64,000 bases of DNA from Leptospiraceae bacterium (GTDB taxonomy: Bacteria; Spirochaetota; Leptospiria; Leptospirales; Leptospiraceae). The notes below the pieces were generated by a model. That model was not told the origin of the DNA, did not search any database, and saw nothing but the letters and a program-made list of their open reading frames with translations. The number at the start of each line of letters is the position of its first letter. Positions within the stretch are counted from its first letter, which is position 1. The stretch spans positions 310,001 to 374,000 of the forward strand of contig JACKPB010000004.1 in NCBI GenBank assembly GCA_024233875.1, read 5' to 3'. The translations under genes and the position numbers were made by a program. Positions 1 to 11,225 of this stretch are shown in pieces.

Positions 1-1
1 T

Positions 2-901
2 TCCAATCTCGGTTGGCTGGATAGAAATTTTTTTACAACCTATGGATTTCTTATGGCGATTCCCTTTCAAATGATTGTCTTTTCGATCGGGATTTCCTAC
101 AGGGTGAACATTCTAAAAAAAGAAAAACACGAGATAGAAAAATGGTCGGAAGAGACAAGAATGAAACTAAATTCTATTCAATCAGAAATAGAAACCGCAG
201 GAAGAATTCACAAGTCGATCCTACCTGACGGATCTCCCAAAATAGATGGTTTGGAGATTCATTCAACTTATCTTCCCTCCAATGAGATTGGTGGAGATTT
301 CTATGACTTCTGGACGACAGAGGATGGTCAGCTGGGAGTTTTTATAGCCGATGTCACAGGGCACGGAATTCCCGCCGCCCTCTTTGCCTCTATAGTAAAG
401 TATTCTTTCTCGAGAGGAGCTAGATTCAGTCACGAGCCTGACAAACTTCTCTCCTTTGTAAATACCTCACTCTATAAAAAACTGGGAAATCAATTTCTAA
501 CAGCAGGATACTTATTGATCGACCCGAAAAAGAGGATTTTGAAATATTCAAGTTGCGGTCACCCTCCGATAATGATTTTTAGAGCTGAAACCGGGAATCT
601 CGAAGAGTTTAAGCCCAGGGGAAGAATGGTAGGGGTCTTCCCGGAAATTGAATTGGAAGTAAAAAAAATTTCTGTTCAATCAGGAGATCGGATTTTACTC
701 TATACTGATGGACTCACCGAAGCCTCTAATTCCAAAGAAGAATATTTTGGTGAGAATGGGATTTTAGAAATCTTTAAAAAATTTCAGGGATCGAATGCAA
801 AGGAAACTGCTGAAGAAATCCTCCGGGCTGTCTCGGAACACACCGGGACAGGGGGGAGTTTTGACGATGATGTCACCTTTCTTCTGATTGATGTTTTATG
901 A
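2..901 (+). CDS. SpoIIE/RsbU-type PP2C phosphatase, membrane anchored, 5' end missing
   Basis: The frame is open from base 2, so the gene begins before the window. The first ~35 visible residues are a hydrophobic segment followed by a basic stretch and a short coiled region, like the end of a 7TMR-DISM membrane module (inference). After that comes a SpoIIE-type protein serine phosphatase domain with the metal-binding motifs GGDFYDF, DVTGHGIPAAL, LLYTDGLTEA and DDDVTFLLI near the C-terminus. Such proteins dephosphorylate anti-sigma-factor antagonists or similar signalling partners in response to an envelope or cytoplasmic signal. No partner gene is visible here. It stops 85 bases before lptD, on the same strand. 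The domain call is firm; the upstream sensor type is inferred from a fragment. Confidence 0.85.
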   Translation, partial: SNLGWLDRNFFTTYGFLMAIPFQMIVFSIGISYRVNILKKEKHEIEKWSEETRMKLNSIQSEIETAGRIHKSILPDGSPKIDGLEIHSTYLPSNEIGGDFYDFWTTEDGQLGVFIADVTGHGIPAALFASIVKYSFSRGARFSHEPDKLLSFVNTSLYKKLGNQFLTAGYLLIDPKKRILKYSSCGHPPIMIFRAETGNLEEFKPRGRMVGVFPEIELEVKKISVQSGDRILLYTDGLTEASNSKEEYFGENGILEIFKKFQGSNAKETAEEILRAVSEHTGTGGSFDDDVTFLLIDVL

Positions 902-986
902 AATATGTGAATAGACTGGTTGAAAAAATAATCGAATTCTCTGGAATGGTCATGTATTTTCTTTGTCCGGAAAATCTGCCTCTTCC

Positions 987-3900
987 ATGATCAAAACAGC
1001 TCTTCTTATCTTCATCATGTTTTCTCTTCCCGTATTTTCTCAGGAAACATCCGATTTAATTCGAAGTATAGATCCATCCTTTCAACCCAAGAAAACCAGC
1101 CCCGAAGAAATGGATCGAAATGAAATTCTCAGCAAGACACAGAAGAAGCTTCTCCAGAAAGTAGTTGATGAACTCAATGATAGGGAAATCGATGAGTACT
1201 TGTTCAAATTGGGTCTTTCCACAAATGGATCTATCTATTCCAAGAGACTCAGATTGAAAGAGGCCATTTCCGGTTCTTCCTCCTCACCCAAACAGGAAAC
1301 AGGAGGTCGGATTTCTCCCGGAGAATCAGATTCAAATGAAAAAAAAGAACTTCCCTATGTCATAGAAAGTGCCTCTGAAGGGGAATTCGTCTCAATAGAC
1401 AAAACCAAATCAGGTGTTCTCATTCTCAGGGGTAGGGTGAAGATTCGGATAGGTGATGGGGCTCTCACGGCAGACACAATTACGGTAGATTCCAATCGAA
1501 AAGAAATCTATGCAGAGGGCGGAATTCGATTCAAGGATGGACTTCTGGAAGTGGTTGGAGACAAATTCATTTATGATTTTGGAAATGAAAGGGGAGTTGT
1601 GTATGACACTCATGCTTCCTTCTATCCCATTTACTTCATAGGAAAGAAATTAAAAAAAATCGATGAAAACAAATATTCATTGGATTTGGGATATTTTACA
1701 TCCTGCAATGCGGAAGTTCCCCATTATAGTTTTAAGGCTAAGAAATTATTTGTCTACCAGGACAAAAGTATCATAGCAACCAGCCTCTGGTTCAATGTGG
1801 GTGGAACAAAGATGTTCTGGTTGCCTCTTTACTACGGATCCAATATGGGTTCGGGTTGGACGGTTCAGGCAGGGCAAAACCGAACTCAGGGCAAATTTCT
1901 TCAAACAGCCTACCAATGGTCAGAACCTACTGCGATTCCATCTCTCATCTCCCCGATAGGTAGACGGATCAAGATGGATTATTATGAAAAGACCGGTGAG
2001 CACCTCGGTTTTGATTTTTGGAAGGTCAGTCCATGGTTGAACTACAATCTTGATTTAGGTGTCGCCAACTATCGATACTACCAATTTGCCGGTCGATACA
2101 CCGACCTCTCCAGGTTTACTACCGGAAATCTGGATCAGGTAGTGGTCACCAATCAGGTGGATCGTGGGGAGAAATGTTTGGAGACAAGCAATGGTCGTTG
2201 TATTGTACCCTATGCGGATATTCTCAGAGCTCAGACGGGTTATACCGGTAGTGTTCCGGACATAGGACCCAGGAACCAAACCTGGTGGAAAGGAAATTTT
2301 ACTGCCAACGCACGGAGCAATAATCCGGGAATGGATGGAACCAGAAATCTCCAGATCAATCTGGAAAAATATACCAATCCCAGATATGAATATGAATTCG
2401 GGTATCGATATGAACCCGCCAACACACTTCAGTCTCTTTACACAAGAAGAAATCAGAGAAATGCTTTTGTCCGTCAAAATTTGAATTGGAGGATGGACTA
2501 TACCGAAACACGGGGAGATCTCATGGTCAATGTATCTACGAGAAGAATTTATACGTACTACATTCTCTCTCCTCAGGATCGATCCGATTTTTTCCCTGTG
2601 AGAGATGAGCTTCCCCGTATTCAGATCAGTAACTCAACCAATCTGGGAGAGTTGCCTTACTTCAAATCTCCTCTCTATCTGGACTTTCGAATCAATTCAC
2701 TTGTTGCCCGGGTATTCGGAGCACCGGTTCAAAAACCTTTGATTGGATCTCCACCTCCGCCCAACGCACAAACCGGAGATCCCTGGGGAAGGTATAGGGA
2801 AAATCTAATTCGAACTGAGTACTTTACCACTGCAGAGACGGGTTTGAGATCCTCCCTCAATTTCGGTAGTTATTTTACCTACACTCCCGGAATCTTTGTG
2901 GGTGGGAAAAAGCAGTCGGTAGATAGATCGGATACGATCAATGCGGCGTCTACAGGAGACATTGCCCTGGATAGGTACTACAAACGGGAATCGTATTACT
3001 ATCTCAGGAACAATCATTCTATAAGCCTGGGAAGCCCGATTCTCATGTTGACCACAACTTATCGTCATACAGGTGCTAGAAATCGGGAGTTGGAAGATCC
3101 CGTACTGAAAGACGGAAGGGATGCTGTGCATGAGGCTGAGATAGCCCTTGAGAGCAATTCGATTGAGGACTTTGAAGCGTCGATTCGAACCATACGAGAT
3201 TTGAGAAGATTTTCTTACATTTACAATCCCCAACCCAGCAGTCAGGAAAGATGGTATTTTACCATTTTTCGTTTGGGAACATACTATGATTTTTTTGATG
3301 GTTTGAAAAAAAGACGAAGAACTTTATTGGAAAAAAAGAGAACATTTTTTGCCGGCATCTTTCTCAATAATGATTATGTTCATCATACAGTTCAAAATCG
3401 TCCTCTCTACAATAATGCTACTGCAGGACTTCAGATGGGAGGATTTTCTCTTCCTTTTTTGAGAAATATCAAGGCATTGGAGATAGGAGCTTCCTGGTAT
3501 CACGTTTTCAATTCCAGTTATATGCAATCCTTCGGGTCTTATGCTCCGAATTCGGCAGTAGGAATTGGATCTTATTACTTGAATACTTCACCTTTTTTGG
3601 ATTCCTATAGATACTATGTTCAGGCTGATATTCAATTTACGAAAGTGTGGGGACTTCAACTCGAACTGGATTCGAGGGTGACCCAGCCCTGGAGATACAC
3701 CAATCAGGTGGGAGCGACTTCCTTTTATGCCAATAATCAGGATCCTTATACTCTTGCATCCAATTATGGGTCCACTACATATGAACCGGTCAATCCCGAT
3801 AGGGACATTCTAAACTCTACAGGAATTTATGGATCAACCGCGCAACAGAATACAGCAGTCAACGTCTATCGTTTCATAGCCATCCTCAAACACAATCTGC

Positions 3901-4136
3901 ATGATTTTGAATACAGGTGGGGATACTCTATGGATTTAAGAAGTATTGCGGGTGGCCCGAGTTTTGATAGTTTGGTAAATTTTTATGATCAATCTATATT
4001 TTTCTCTGTGAATCTTGTCAATATCAACCTGGGTGGAGATGATTCAGCGGCTGCTTCTCAGACCCGTGCACGTATCTATAGATTTCGTAAACGTCCTCTC
4101 GATGCAGGATATCGATCGAATATCTCATCACAATAA
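987..4136 (+). CDS. lptD: LPS-assembly outer-membrane protein LptD
   Basis: Likely outer-membrane component that inserts LPS into the outer leaflet together with LptE. From ATG 987 the product is 1049 residues and opens with a signal peptide ([19 protein letters not shown]). A TTG at 963 would add eight residues; neither start has a clear ribosome-binding site, and I chose the ATG because it begins directly at the signal peptide. Residues ~130-260 form an OstA/LptA-like beta-jellyroll region with repeated G-x-L-x-A/V-G-D-x-x-x-Y-D patterns. The rest is aromatic-rich and beta-barrel-like. It is longer than typical proteobacterial LptD (about 780-850 residues), with an acidic, Ser/Pro-rich N-terminal linker. 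The next gene starts 2 bases after the stop, suggesting co-transcription with polysaccharide synthesis. Confidence 0.85.
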   Translation: MIKTALLIFIMFSLPVFSQETSDLIRSIDPSFQPKKTSPEEMDRNEILSKTQKKLLQKVVDELNDREIDEYLFKLGLSTNGSIYSKRLRLKEAISGSSSSPKQETGGRISPGESDSNEKKELPYVIESASEGEFVSIDKTKSGVLILRGRVKIRIGDGALTADTITVDSNRKEIYAEGGIRFKDGLLEVVGDKFIYDFGNERGVVYDTHASFYPIYFIGKKLKKIDENKYSLDLGYFTSCNAEVPHYSFKAKKLFVYQDKSIIATSLWFNVGGTKMFWLPLYYGSNMGSGWTVQAGQNRTQGKFLQTAYQWSEPTAIPSLISPIGRRIKMDYYEKTGEHLGFDFWKVSPWLNYNLDLGVANYRYYQFAGRYTDLSRFTTGNLDQVVVTNQVDRGEKCLETSNGRCIVPYADILRAQTGYTGSVPDIGPRNQTWWKGNFTANARSNNPGMDGTRNLQINLEKYTNPRYEYEFGYRYEPANTLQSLYTRRNQRNAFVRQNLNWRMDYTETRGDLMVNVSTRRIYTYYILSPQDRSDFFPVRDELPRIQISNSTNLGELPYFKSPLYLDFRINSLVARVFGAPVQKPLIGSPPPPNAQTGDPWGRYRENLIRTEYFTTAETGLRSSLNFGSYFTYTPGIFVGGKKQSVDRSDTINAASTGDIALDRYYKRESYYYLRNNHSISLGSPILMLTTTYRHTGARNRELEDPVLKDGRDAVHEAEIALESNSIEDFEASIRTIRDLRRFSYIYNPQPSSQERWYFTIFRLGTYYDFFDGLKKRRRTLLEKKRTFFAGIFLNNDYVHHTVQNRPLYNNATAGLQMGGFSLPFLRNIKALEIGASWYHVFNSSYMQSFGSYAPNSAVGIGSYYLNTSPFLDSYRYYVQADIQFTKVWGLQLELDSRVTQPWRYTNQVGATSFYANNQDPYTLASNYGSTTYEPVNPDRDILNSTGIYGSTAQQNTAVNVYRFIAILKHNLHDFEYRWGYSMDLRSIAGGPSFDSLVNFYDQSIFFSVNLVNINLGGDDSAAASQTRARIYRFRKRPLDAGYRSNISSQ

Positions 4137-4138
4137 TT

Positions 4139-5539
4139 ATGCTAAAAGAAAGAAATCAAACATTCAAATTAAGCTTCATTGCACTGGATTTTCTAAATTC
4201 ACTTCTCAGTTTCAGCGTAGCATTCTTTATCAGATATTATATTCAGGATACAGAAGGATTTTATCTTCAAATCATCGATATCCCCGGATACATTTCACTC
4301 GGATTGTTATTGTCTGTATCACAAATTCTTTCCTACCTCGGGGTAGACCTCTATCATCCGAGAAGAGGACTATCCCTAATAGAAGAATTCTTTTCAATCT
4401 CCTATGGTGTTGTGATCAACCTGATTGTCATTCTGGCATTACTTTTTTTCTTTCGGGATATAAGTTTTTCCAGATTGCTCATTCTATATTTTGCGATTTT
4501 CAATATAATTTTTACATCCGGATTTCATGTCATATTTAGAACCATACTCAGAAATCTCAGAAAGAAGGGATACAATCTGAGAAAGATGTTGATTTTAGGA
4601 ACCGGGAAGAATGCAAAACGTATTACAGAAATAGTTATGAAGCATTCTATCTACGGATATATCATTTCCGGATATCTGAGTTCGATAGAAAAATCAGATC
4701 AGCTTCCTTATCCGGTTCTGGGCGATCTGGAAAAATTCGAAGAAGTGCTCAACGCAGTTCGACCCGATCTTGTGATTTATGCTCTCGGAACTGAAGACCG
4801 AAATTTTCTTCATAGTGCTATAGATATCTGTGACTCGGAAGGTATAGAGTTGAAAATTGTTCCGGAGTTCAGTGAGTTCATTACAGCCCGGGGAAGGGTA
4901 GAGGGGATGGACGGGGTTCCTATCATTACTATTCGGGACATTCCTCTTCGAAATGGCTACAATCGCTTTATCAAGAGAATCCTGGACATCTTATTCTCTC
5001 TGAGTTTTGTGATCCTCTTCTCTCCATTCTATTTGCTCATTTCGATCCTGGTCAAACTAACGTCACGTGGGCCGATTTTTATTTTCCAGGAGAGGGTGGG
5101 CCTGGACAATCACAAATTCAATATGATAAAATTTCGAAGTATGTATGTTCAGGAAAAAACAGATTCGGATACCAAGTGGACTGTGAAGAATGATCCACGG
5201 GTCACTTCTATCGGTGGAATTTTGCGTAAACTTTCTTTGGATGAGACTCCCCAATTTTTTAATGTTCTGAAAGGGGATATGTCGGTGGTGGGTCCACGAC
5301 CCGAACGCCCCTTCTTCGTGGAGCAATTCAAATCTTCCCATCGATACTATATGCGACGGCACACAGTCAAAGCCGGGATCACCGGTTGGGCTCAGGTTCA
5401 GGGGCTACGGGGGGATACCTCCATAGATGAACGGATTGAAGCAGACATCTATTATATTGAAAATTGGTCACTTTTCCTGGATATAAAAATCATTCTCATG
5501 ACCCCTTTTGTGGGTTTTATAAACAAAAATGCTTATTGA
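4139..5539 (+). CDS. Undecaprenyl-phosphate sugar-phosphate transferase (WcaJ/WbaP type)
   Basis: A 466-residue polyprenyl-phosphate hexose-1-phosphate transferase expected to start surface polysaccharide or O-antigen repeat units by loading a sugar phosphate onto undecaprenyl phosphate. Four hydrophobic segments fill residues ~10-140. A Rossmann-like region follows ([11 protein letters not shown], ~152-162), then a further hydrophobic hairpin at ~280-300. The C-terminal bacterial sugar transferase domain shows [40 protein letters not shown] and VVGPRPERP. Length and order match the WcaJ/WbaP family; the sugar specificity cannot be read. It begins two bases after lptD, so LPS assembly and glycan initiation share a likely transcript. 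Confidence 0.9.
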   Translation: MLKERNQTFKLSFIALDFLNSLLSFSVAFFIRYYIQDTEGFYLQIIDIPGYISLGLLLSVSQILSYLGVDLYHPRRGLSLIEEFFSISYGVVINLIVILALLFFFRDISFSRLLILYFAIFNIIFTSGFHVIFRTILRNLRKKGYNLRKMLILGTGKNAKRITEIVMKHSIYGYIISGYLSSIEKSDQLPYPVLGDLEKFEEVLNAVRPDLVIYALGTEDRNFLHSAIDICDSEGIELKIVPEFSEFITARGRVEGMDGVPIITIRDIPLRNGYNRFIKRILDILFSLSFVILFSPFYLLISILVKLTSRGPIFIFQERVGLDNHKFNMIKFRSMYVQEKTDSDTKWTVKNDPRVTSIGGILRKLSLDETPQFFNVLKGDMSVVGPRPERPFFVEQFKSSHRYYMRRHTVKAGITGWAQVQGLRGDTSIDERIEADIYYIENWSLFLDIKIILMTPFVGFINKNAY

Positions 5540-5595
5540 CGTATCCGATTAAAAAATATTGCTTTTTGGACTCCATTTTCAAGGCTGGAATACAA

Positions 5596-5883
5596 ATGGA
5601 TTCAAAACAATTACAGGATATCGCATATTTATCCAGACTCAAACTGGATGGAAAGGAATTGGAATCTATGCTTTCCGACTTCCAAAAGATAATGAATTAC
5701 GTAGAAAAAGTCAAAGAATTGGACACTTCCTCCGTCTCGGAAGAAGATCTTTATCCACACTTAAAAGAGAATGCGACCCGTATCGATGCTGTAGGGGATT
5801 CTCTGAGTCGAGATGCTATCTCCGGTGTTGCACCTCAGTTTGAAAATGGCTATATCGTAGTACCAAGAGTTATCGAAACATGA
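5596..5883 (+). CDS. gatC: Asp/Glu-tRNA amidotransferase subunit C
   Basis: A 95-residue GatC, the small subunit that holds GatA and GatB together in the transamidosome converting Glu-tRNA(Gln) and Asp-tRNA(Asn) to their amide forms. The family pattern is clear: IAYLSRLKL near the start, then [18 protein letters not shown] in the middle and a C-terminal [16 protein letters not shown]. The frame is open further upstream to 5464, but that part overlaps the previous gene, so ATG 5596 is preferred. Its TGA overlaps the gatA ATG (ATGA), which implies translational coupling. gatB is not next to these genes. Confidence 0.93.
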   Translation: MDSKQLQDIAYLSRLKLDGKELESMLSDFQKIMNYVEKVKELDTSSVSEEDLYPHLKENATRIDAVGDSLSRDAISGVAPQFENGYIVVPRVIET

Positions 5884-7328
5884 TAGAAAAAAAATATTCC
5901 GAACTAAAACAACTTCTCAACGAAGGGAAGATCACACCTACGCAATTGACACAGGTTTACCTGGATCGAATCGAATCCGTAGACCCAAAAATCAAAGCTT
6001 TCCTAAGAATCAAGCCTTCAGAAATTTTAAAAAAAGCCGAAGAATCCACCGAACGCAGAAAGTCAGGAAAGAAGCTCTCTGATTTTGATGGTATGCCCAT
6101 AGGAATCAAAGACAATATCTGCATTCAGGGAGAATACACCACCTGTTCTTCTCAAATTCTTGAGAATTTTGTATCACCTTACAATGCGACTGTGATCGAA
6201 AAATTACTTTCCCACGGCTTCATTTTGTTTCCGGGTTTGAATATGGACGAATTTGCAATGGGATCGTCTACTGAAAACTCTTCTTATCAAGTCACGAGAA
6301 ATCCATTTGATACTCAAAGAATTCCCGGGGGGTCAAGTGGAGGATCAGCTGCTGCTGTTGCTGCCGGTATGCTCCCTGTAAGTCTCGGTTCGGATACGGG
6401 TGGTTCCATCCGTCAACCTGCTTCCCTCTGTGGGGTCTATGGTCTGAAACCTACTTATGGTAGAGTTTCCAGATACGGACTGGTTGCCTATGCATCGAGT
6501 TTAGATCAAATCGGTCCGATAGCCAATGATCTTTCAGGAATCGAAGATGTCCTGCATGTCATAAGCGGAAAAGACAATAGGGACAGTACATCGCTCTCAC
6601 TTCCCGAAATTTCACCATCAAATCCTATCTCTCTGAAAGGATTGAAAGTCGGTGTGATGAAGGTGGCAGATGAATGGGAAGATTCCGTAAAAGAGAAATA
6701 CTCATCAATTCTCGATGAATTGAAATCGAAAGGATCCGAACTTATAGAGTTGGATTTCAGTCTTCATGACTATTCGATTCCCATATATTATATCATAGCT
6801 ACAGCTGAGTGCTCTTCTAATCTATCCCGATTTGATGGCATTCGGTATGGCAAAAGAGTAGATCAAAAGAAAAAATTAGAAGATCTCTACTTGGACACCA
6901 GAACCTCAGGATTTGGAACCGAAGTTAAGAGACGGATTCTTTTGGGAACATTTTCTCTCTCTTCCGGCTACTACGATGCTTACTACGGTCAGGCTCAAAA
7001 AGCTAGAGTTTTGATTCGAAAGTCCTATGAAGAGTTTTTCAAAAAAGTAGACGTCATTCTCCAACCCACATCGCCAACAACTGCATTTCGTGTAGGCGAA
7101 AAAACTCAGGATCCCATTCAGATGTATCGGGCTGATGTTCTCACAACCTCTGTAAACCTGGCCGGATTGCCATCAATGAGTATACCCGGAGGTACAGATG
7201 AAAAAGGTCTTCCGATCGGTATGCAGATTACAGTTCCTTCTTTCGAAGAGTCAAGGCTACTCTCATTTGCACGATCTCTTTCTGATTGGAAATCCTTAGA
7301 GATTTCCCTTCCCGGTAAGATTTCATGA
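5880..7328 (+). CDS. gatA: Asp/Glu-tRNA amidotransferase subunit A
   Basis: A 482-residue amidase-signature enzyme that releases ammonia from glutamine for GatB. The Ser-cisSer-Lys triad is visible as Lys77 (PIGIKDN), Ser152 (PGGSSGGS) and Ser176 ([11 protein letters not shown]), with the family's usual spacing of 75 and 24 residues. The length is normal. It overlaps gatC by four bases at its start, and its own TGA overlaps the hisF ATG (ATGA at 7325), so gatC, gatA and hisF are probably one translationally coupled transcript. Confidence 0.96.
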   Translation: MIEKKYSELKQLLNEGKITPTQLTQVYLDRIESVDPKIKAFLRIKPSEILKKAEESTERRKSGKKLSDFDGMPIGIKDNICIQGEYTTCSSQILENFVSPYNATVIEKLLSHGFILFPGLNMDEFAMGSSTENSSYQVTRNPFDTQRIPGGSSGGSAAAVAAGMLPVSLGSDTGGSIRQPASLCGVYGLKPTYGRVSRYGLVAYASSLDQIGPIANDLSGIEDVLHVISGKDNRDSTSLSLPEISPSNPISLKGLKVGVMKVADEWEDSVKEKYSSILDELKSKGSELIELDFSLHDYSIPIYYIIATAECSSNLSRFDGIRYGKRVDQKKKLEDLYLDTRTSGFGTEVKRRILLGTFSLSSGYYDAYYGQAQKARVLIRKSYEEFFKKVDVILQPTSPTTAFRVGEKTQDPIQMYRADVLTTSVNLAGLPSMSIPGGTDEKGLPIGMQITVPSFEESRLLSFARSLSDWKSLEISLPGKIS

Positions 7329-8092
7329 ATGAATTGACAAAACGTATCATTCCATGCCTGGACATAAAGGACGGGAGAGTAGTGAAGGGGGTTAATTTTG
7401 TAAACCTTCAGGATGCAGGGGACCCCGTTGAGTGTGCGGAATTGTATGAAAAGCATCTTGCAGATGAGCTCTGCTTTCTGGACATAACAGCTTCAAGCGA
7501 TCGGAGAGAAATTCTAATCCATCTTGTGGAAGAAGTAGCCAGTAAGATCTTCATTCCCTTTACAGTTGGTGGCGGAATTCGCACTATTCAGGACATACGT
7601 GAAGTTTTGACCCGGGGAGCGGACAAGGTATCTATCAATACTTCAGCATTTCAAAACCCTAAGATCTTAACAGAAGCCAGTGAAACTTTCGGTTCCCAAT
7701 GTATCGTATGTGCTATCGACGTTAAATTTCATAAAGAGAGAAATCGATATGAAGTTTTCCTACACGGAGGTAGGACAGAAACAGGGAGAGAAGCGATGGA
7801 TTGGGGCAGGGAAGCAGAAGAAAAGGGAGCAGGAGAGATTCTTCTCACTTCTATGGATAGAGATGGAACCAAGAACGGTTTTGATATAGCCATCCTAAAA
7901 AAAATGTCCAATGAACTTAGTATTCCTATCATTGCCAGCGGTGGAGCGGGAAATCCGGAACACTTTACCGAGGCTATTCTCAGAGGTGGTGCTGATGCAG
8001 TTCTAGCTGCATCTATATTTCATTTCGGAGAGTATTCCATTCGTGGAGTCAAAGAAACTATGAGAGAAATGGGGATATCAGTAAGATTGTAA
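7325..8092 (+). CDS. hisF: Imidazole glycerol phosphate synthase cyclase subunit
   Basis: A 255-residue (beta/alpha)8 barrel that joins PRFAR and ammonia to give imidazole glycerol phosphate and AICAR in histidine synthesis. The general acid/base aspartates are Asp13 ([15 protein letters not shown]) and Asp132 (CAIDVKFH), and the phosphate-binding loops are FTVGGGIRT and PIIASGGAG. The start overlaps gatA. The partner hisH is not in this window, and hisE lies 25 kb away on the other strand, so histidine genes are scattered. A symporter gene follows one base after the stop. Confidence 0.96.
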   Translation: MNELTKRIIPCLDIKDGRVVKGVNFVNLQDAGDPVECAELYEKHLADELCFLDITASSDRREILIHLVEEVASKIFIPFTVGGGIRTIQDIREVLTRGADKVSINTSAFQNPKILTEASETFGSQCIVCAIDVKFHKERNRYEVFLHGGRTETGREAMDWGREAEEKGAGEILLTSMDRDGTKNGFDIAILKKMSNELSIPIIASGGAGNPEHFTEAILRGGADAVLAASIFHFGEYSIRGVKETMREMGISVRL

Positions 8093-8093
8093 G

Positions 8094-9818
8094 ATGGGAG
8101 TTTTGGATTCTCTCATCATCCTTTTGTTTCTGGGCCTTAGCTTCTCAATTGCTTACTTCTCATCAGGCAAAGAAAAAACAGTAGAAAACCATTTTCAATC
8201 AGGTGGAAGTCTCTCCTGGTTTGTAGCAGGAACGGCAATGGTCGCGACTACTTTTGCCGCCGACACCCCTCTTGCTGTGACCGAGCTTGTAGCGAAGTAC
8301 GGAATCTCGGGAAACTGGTTGTGGTGGTACATGGGTATCTCCTCCATTGTCACTGTATTTTTCTTCTCATTTTTATGGAAGAAATCCGGAGTTCTTACCG
8401 ATGTTGAACTGGTAGAGTTGAGATATGGAGATCGGGGGGGAAGGATACTCAGAGGTTTCAAATCTATCTATCTCGGAGCCATTCTCAATATCTTAATTCT
8501 TGCCTGGGTAAATCTGGCCATGTTGAAAATTGCAGAAGTTCTCTTTCCGGGATATTCTGCTAAATGGATAGTGGCTTTACTATTTCTATTTGCTTTTTTT
8601 TATACCACTCAGATGGGTCTCATCGGTATCTCATTTGCGGATACCTTTCAATTTTTCTTTGCTATGGCGGGATGTGTGATTCTGGCGGTTTTTGTACTGC
8701 AACTCCCCGGTATAGGTGGATTGAGCGGGCTAAAATCTCAACTCAAACCCGGTATGATTCAGTTCATTCCCGGTTTTTCAGGAGAAAATTCTCCCTTCGG
8801 TTTGGATACCTTTTTAATCTTTATCACTGTAGTTTGGTGGTCGAGTTGGTATCCCGGTGCGGAACCCGGAGGAGGAGGTTACATTGCCCAACGTATTCTT
8901 GCAGCAAAAGATGTTAACTCATCTATCATGGCTTCCCTCTGGTTTACAATAGCACATTATTTTATCCGACCCTGGCCATGGATCATTGTAGCTCTTGTCA
9001 GTCTTTTGATCTATCCCGATCTTCCCGAAGTAGACAAATCCAAAGGGTTTGTACTTCTAATGAAAAATGCTCTACCTGAAGGATTGTTCGGAGTCCTTGT
9101 CGCAGGATTTCTGGCTGCTTATCTTTCTACAATTGCTACTCATTTGAACTGGGGGTCTTCCTATTTAATCAATGATCTCTACCGTCCTTTTGTAAGAAAG
9201 AATAAAGAGGATTCTCATTATCTTCATGTTTCAACTGTATCACAACTCTTAATGATGATAGTCTCGCTGGTAATCACATTTTACTTCATAGATACAATTT
9301 CAGGTGTTTGGAGATTTATTTTGGAGGCGGGGGCGGGGACGGGATTCGCTCTAATTGTAAGATGGTATTGGCCAAAGATGAATTCGTATGGAGAACTCTC
9401 AGGTTTTATCCTTCCCGGGTTTTTCTATTCAATGAATCATTTCTTTATTCAGATTCCGACACCTTATTCTATACTTTTTATCGTATTCTCAACTATCTTA
9501 GTTCAGGTTTTAATCATACATCTTACACCTCAAACTGAGACTTCTATTCTAAAACGTTTTTATGAGCGGGTCAATCCTCCGGGATACTTCTGGAAAGTAT
9601 GGTGCAAAACAAATCAAATTGATTTCGTTCCTCCCTATCTCACTATTGTTCAATCAACAATCCTTTCTATTTTAGGACTTGTATTTATTTATTCATCTTT
9701 ATTTTCGGTGGGATACCTTTTGTTTTTGGACTACACTAGTCTCGTCCTAACACTCCCCCTTGCAGGAGGAAGTGTTTATGGCATATGGTACTATTTTCCA
9801 AAAACTATCCAGGATTGA
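8094..9818 (+). CDS. Sodium:solute symporter family transporter
   Basis: A 574-residue inner-membrane protein with about 13 hydrophobic segments. The first helices carry features of the sodium:solute symporter (SLC5-like) family: the YFSSGKEKTVENHFQSGGSL loop, then a helix with AGTAMVATTFAADTPLAVTE, and the AEPGGGGYIAQRILAAKD loop after helix six. Members import sugars, amino acids, vitamins or anions with Na+; the substrate cannot be read here. It starts one base after hisF, so it is probably the last gene of the gatC-gatA-hisF transcript. No strong terminator follows. Confidence 0.85.
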   Translation: MGVLDSLIILLFLGLSFSIAYFSSGKEKTVENHFQSGGSLSWFVAGTAMVATTFAADTPLAVTELVAKYGISGNWLWWYMGISSIVTVFFFSFLWKKSGVLTDVELVELRYGDRGGRILRGFKSIYLGAILNILILAWVNLAMLKIAEVLFPGYSAKWIVALLFLFAFFYTTQMGLIGISFADTFQFFFAMAGCVILAVFVLQLPGIGGLSGLKSQLKPGMIQFIPGFSGENSPFGLDTFLIFITVVWWSSWYPGAEPGGGGYIAQRILAAKDVNSSIMASLWFTIAHYFIRPWPWIIVALVSLLIYPDLPEVDKSKGFVLLMKNALPEGLFGVLVAGFLAAYLSTIATHLNWGSSYLINDLYRPFVRKNKEDSHYLHVSTVSQLLMMIVSLVITFYFIDTISGVWRFILEAGAGTGFALIVRWYWPKMNSYGELSGFILPGFFYSMNHFFIQIPTPYSILFIVFSTILVQVLIIHLTPQTETSILKRFYERVNPPGYFWKVWCKTNQIDFVPPYLTIVQSTILSILGLVFIYSSLFSVGYLLFLDYTSLVLTLPLAGGSVYGIWYYFPKTIQD

Positions 9819-9827
9819 ATATTGAGT

Positions 9828-10070
9828 TTAGAACTTCCGGAATTCATTTAGAAAACTATAGACCTTATCTATTGCAGGGAAGTTGTAGCAATCTCCCAAA
9901 CTGCCCTCACTTGTAGAAACGAAATTTCTGAATTTGGGATAGGAATCAAATATACTGACCTTTTCTAAGGGGTGCTTCCATGAGTTGGGAGCAATCATCA
10001 CATTGACTCTTCCCCAAGTGTAAGATCGCATCCCTATTTTTTGATAGAAATAGAAATATGGATTCGTCAT
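9828..10070 (-). CDS. Small hypothetical protein, uncertain
   Basis: An 80-residue reading frame (ATG 10068-10070; a TTG one codon earlier is possible) ending close to the convergent symporter gene. The product is rich in Tyr, Phe, Asn and Ser and has no signal peptide or motif I recognise. It is not a mirror of another gene because this stretch is otherwise empty. No good ribosome-binding site is visible, and an inverted repeat lies 18 bases upstream. It may be a real small gene, the remnant of a longer one, or chance. Confidence 0.35.
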   Translation of the reverse strand: MTNPYFYFYQKIGMRSYTWGRVNVMIAPNSWKHPLEKVSIFDSYPKFRNFVSTSEGSLGDCYNFPAIDKVYSFLNEFRKF

Positions 10071-10087
10071 CAAATTTGTAATCTACT

Positions 10088-10107
10088 AACCCAATGGAAA
10101 TTGGGTT
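10088..10107. repeat. 8-bp inverted repeat (hairpin) in intergenic region
   Basis: AACCCAAT - GGAA - ATTGGGTT, a perfect 8-bp stem with a GNRA-type loop when read on the plus strand. No T-run follows on either strand, so it is not a standard terminator. A second perfect 7-bp repeat (ATTGGAT/ATCCAAT, 10166-10189) lies ~60 bases further. The stretch 9819-10279 holds only these hairpins, the uncertain small ORF and the trxB-proximal hairpin. Confidence 0.5.
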
Positions 10108-10249
10108 TGAGCTTATGCACTAAGCAAGGTAAAGCACGACAATCATACCGGTGTTTTCCGGGTCAATTGGATTGAAATCTCTATCCAATAAAGCGATTTG
10201 GATTTATGAATCTCATTTTTGGAAAATTTTGAGATTGAATTGAGAAATT

Positions 10250-10272
10250 CCCTTCTCTTTTTGAGAGAAGGG
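10250..10272 (-). terminator. Hairpin just downstream of trxB, probable terminator
   Basis: CCCTTCTCT and AGAGAAGGG form a perfect 9-bp stem with a 5-base loop, 8 bases past the trxB stop. On the minus strand it is followed only by AATTTCTC, so the U-tract is weak. The position directly after a gene end still favours a terminator or 3' stabilising hairpin. Confidence 0.5.
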
Positions 10273-10279
10273 TAAAGAT

Positions 10280-11224
10280 TTATTCCTGTTCGAGAAGAAA
10301 TTTTTCTGCTTCGAGAGCTGCCATGCAACCCGAACCTGCGGCAGTGATCGCCTGTCTATAGATCTTATCCTGAACATCACCCGCTGCAAATACCCCCGGA
10401 ACATTAGTTTGCGTTGACCCCGGTTTGGTGATGATGTAGCCCTGATCATCCAAATCCAGGATGCCCTGAAATGGATCTGTATTGGGTTTGTGTCCGATCG
10501 CATAAAAGAGTCCACCGACCTGTAATTCTTTCAGGCTGGAGTCCTTAGTGCTTTTAAGAATGATAGTTGAGAGAATCGACTGTGCTCCTTTGGCTTCCAC
10601 TACCTCAGAATCCCAAATGATTTGAATTTTTGGATTTTCTAATGCTCTTTTTTGCATGATTTGGGAAGCTCTGAGTTTATCCCGACGATGAATGAGATAG
10701 ACAGTAGATCCAAATTTTGTCAGATGTGTGGCCTCTTCTACGGCGGAGTCTCCACCTCCAATCACAGCCAGTGGTTTGTTCCTATAGATAGGAAGGGCTC
10801 CGTCACAGACCGCACAGGCTGAGATTCCCCTCTGCCAGTAATCATGTTCACCCTTAATATTCATCCTCTTAGCAGTGGCTCCGGTTGCAATGATGACGGA
10901 CTCGGCTTCCACTTCTTCCTCATCAGTCCAAATTTTAAATGGACGTTTGCTGAAATCCACTTTTGTAACGGTTTGAGTTTTGATTATTGTACCATACTTT
11001 TCGGATTGCTCTCGAAAAAGAGATGTGAGCTTGGTTCCATCGATTCCTTCAGGAAATCCGGGGAAATTTTCAACTTCAGTGGTTGTGGTCAATTGTCCAC
11101 CGGCCGCAATCCCTCCCGCCATGAAACCTTCATAGAGAAGGGGGTTCAGATTTGCTCTAGCAGTGTAGATCGCTGCTGTATGACCTGCCGGACCGGATCC
11201 GATGATAACTACTTTTTCTGACAT
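10280..11224 (-). CDS. trxB: Thioredoxin reductase
   Basis: A 314-residue flavoprotein that passes electrons from NADPH to thioredoxin. The FAD site is [16 protein letters not shown] at the N-terminus. The redox-active pair is in [11 protein letters not shown], the NADPH site is [13 protein letters not shown], and the C-terminal FAD motif is [10 protein letters not shown]. The frame is open upstream to 11359, but the family starts at MSEKVV, which fixes ATG 11224. The stop of the FecR-type lipoprotein gene lies one base upstream, so the two are co-transcribed. A hairpin follows the stop. Confidence 0.95.
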   Translation of the reverse strand: MSEKVVIIGSGPAGHTAAIYTARANLNPLLYEGFMAGGIAAGGQLTTTTEVENFPGFPEGIDGTKLTSLFREQSEKYGTIIKTQTVTKVDFSKRPFKIWTDEEEVEAESVIIATGATAKRMNIKGEHDYWQRGISACAVCDGALPIYRNKPLAVIGGGDSAVEEATHLTKFGSTVYLIHRRDKLRASQIMQKRALENPKIQIIWDSEVVEAKGAQSILSTIILKSTKDSSLKELQVGGLFYAIGHKPNTDPFQGILDLDDQGYIITKPGSTQTNVPGVFAAGDVQDKIYRQAITAAGSGCMAALEAEKFLLEQE

Positions 11225-11225
11225 A

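Noticed and set aside
4015..4539. 174-codon plus-strand frame across the lptD/sugar transferase junction
   Set aside because: Overlaps two well-supported genes in another frame; composition is not protein-like.
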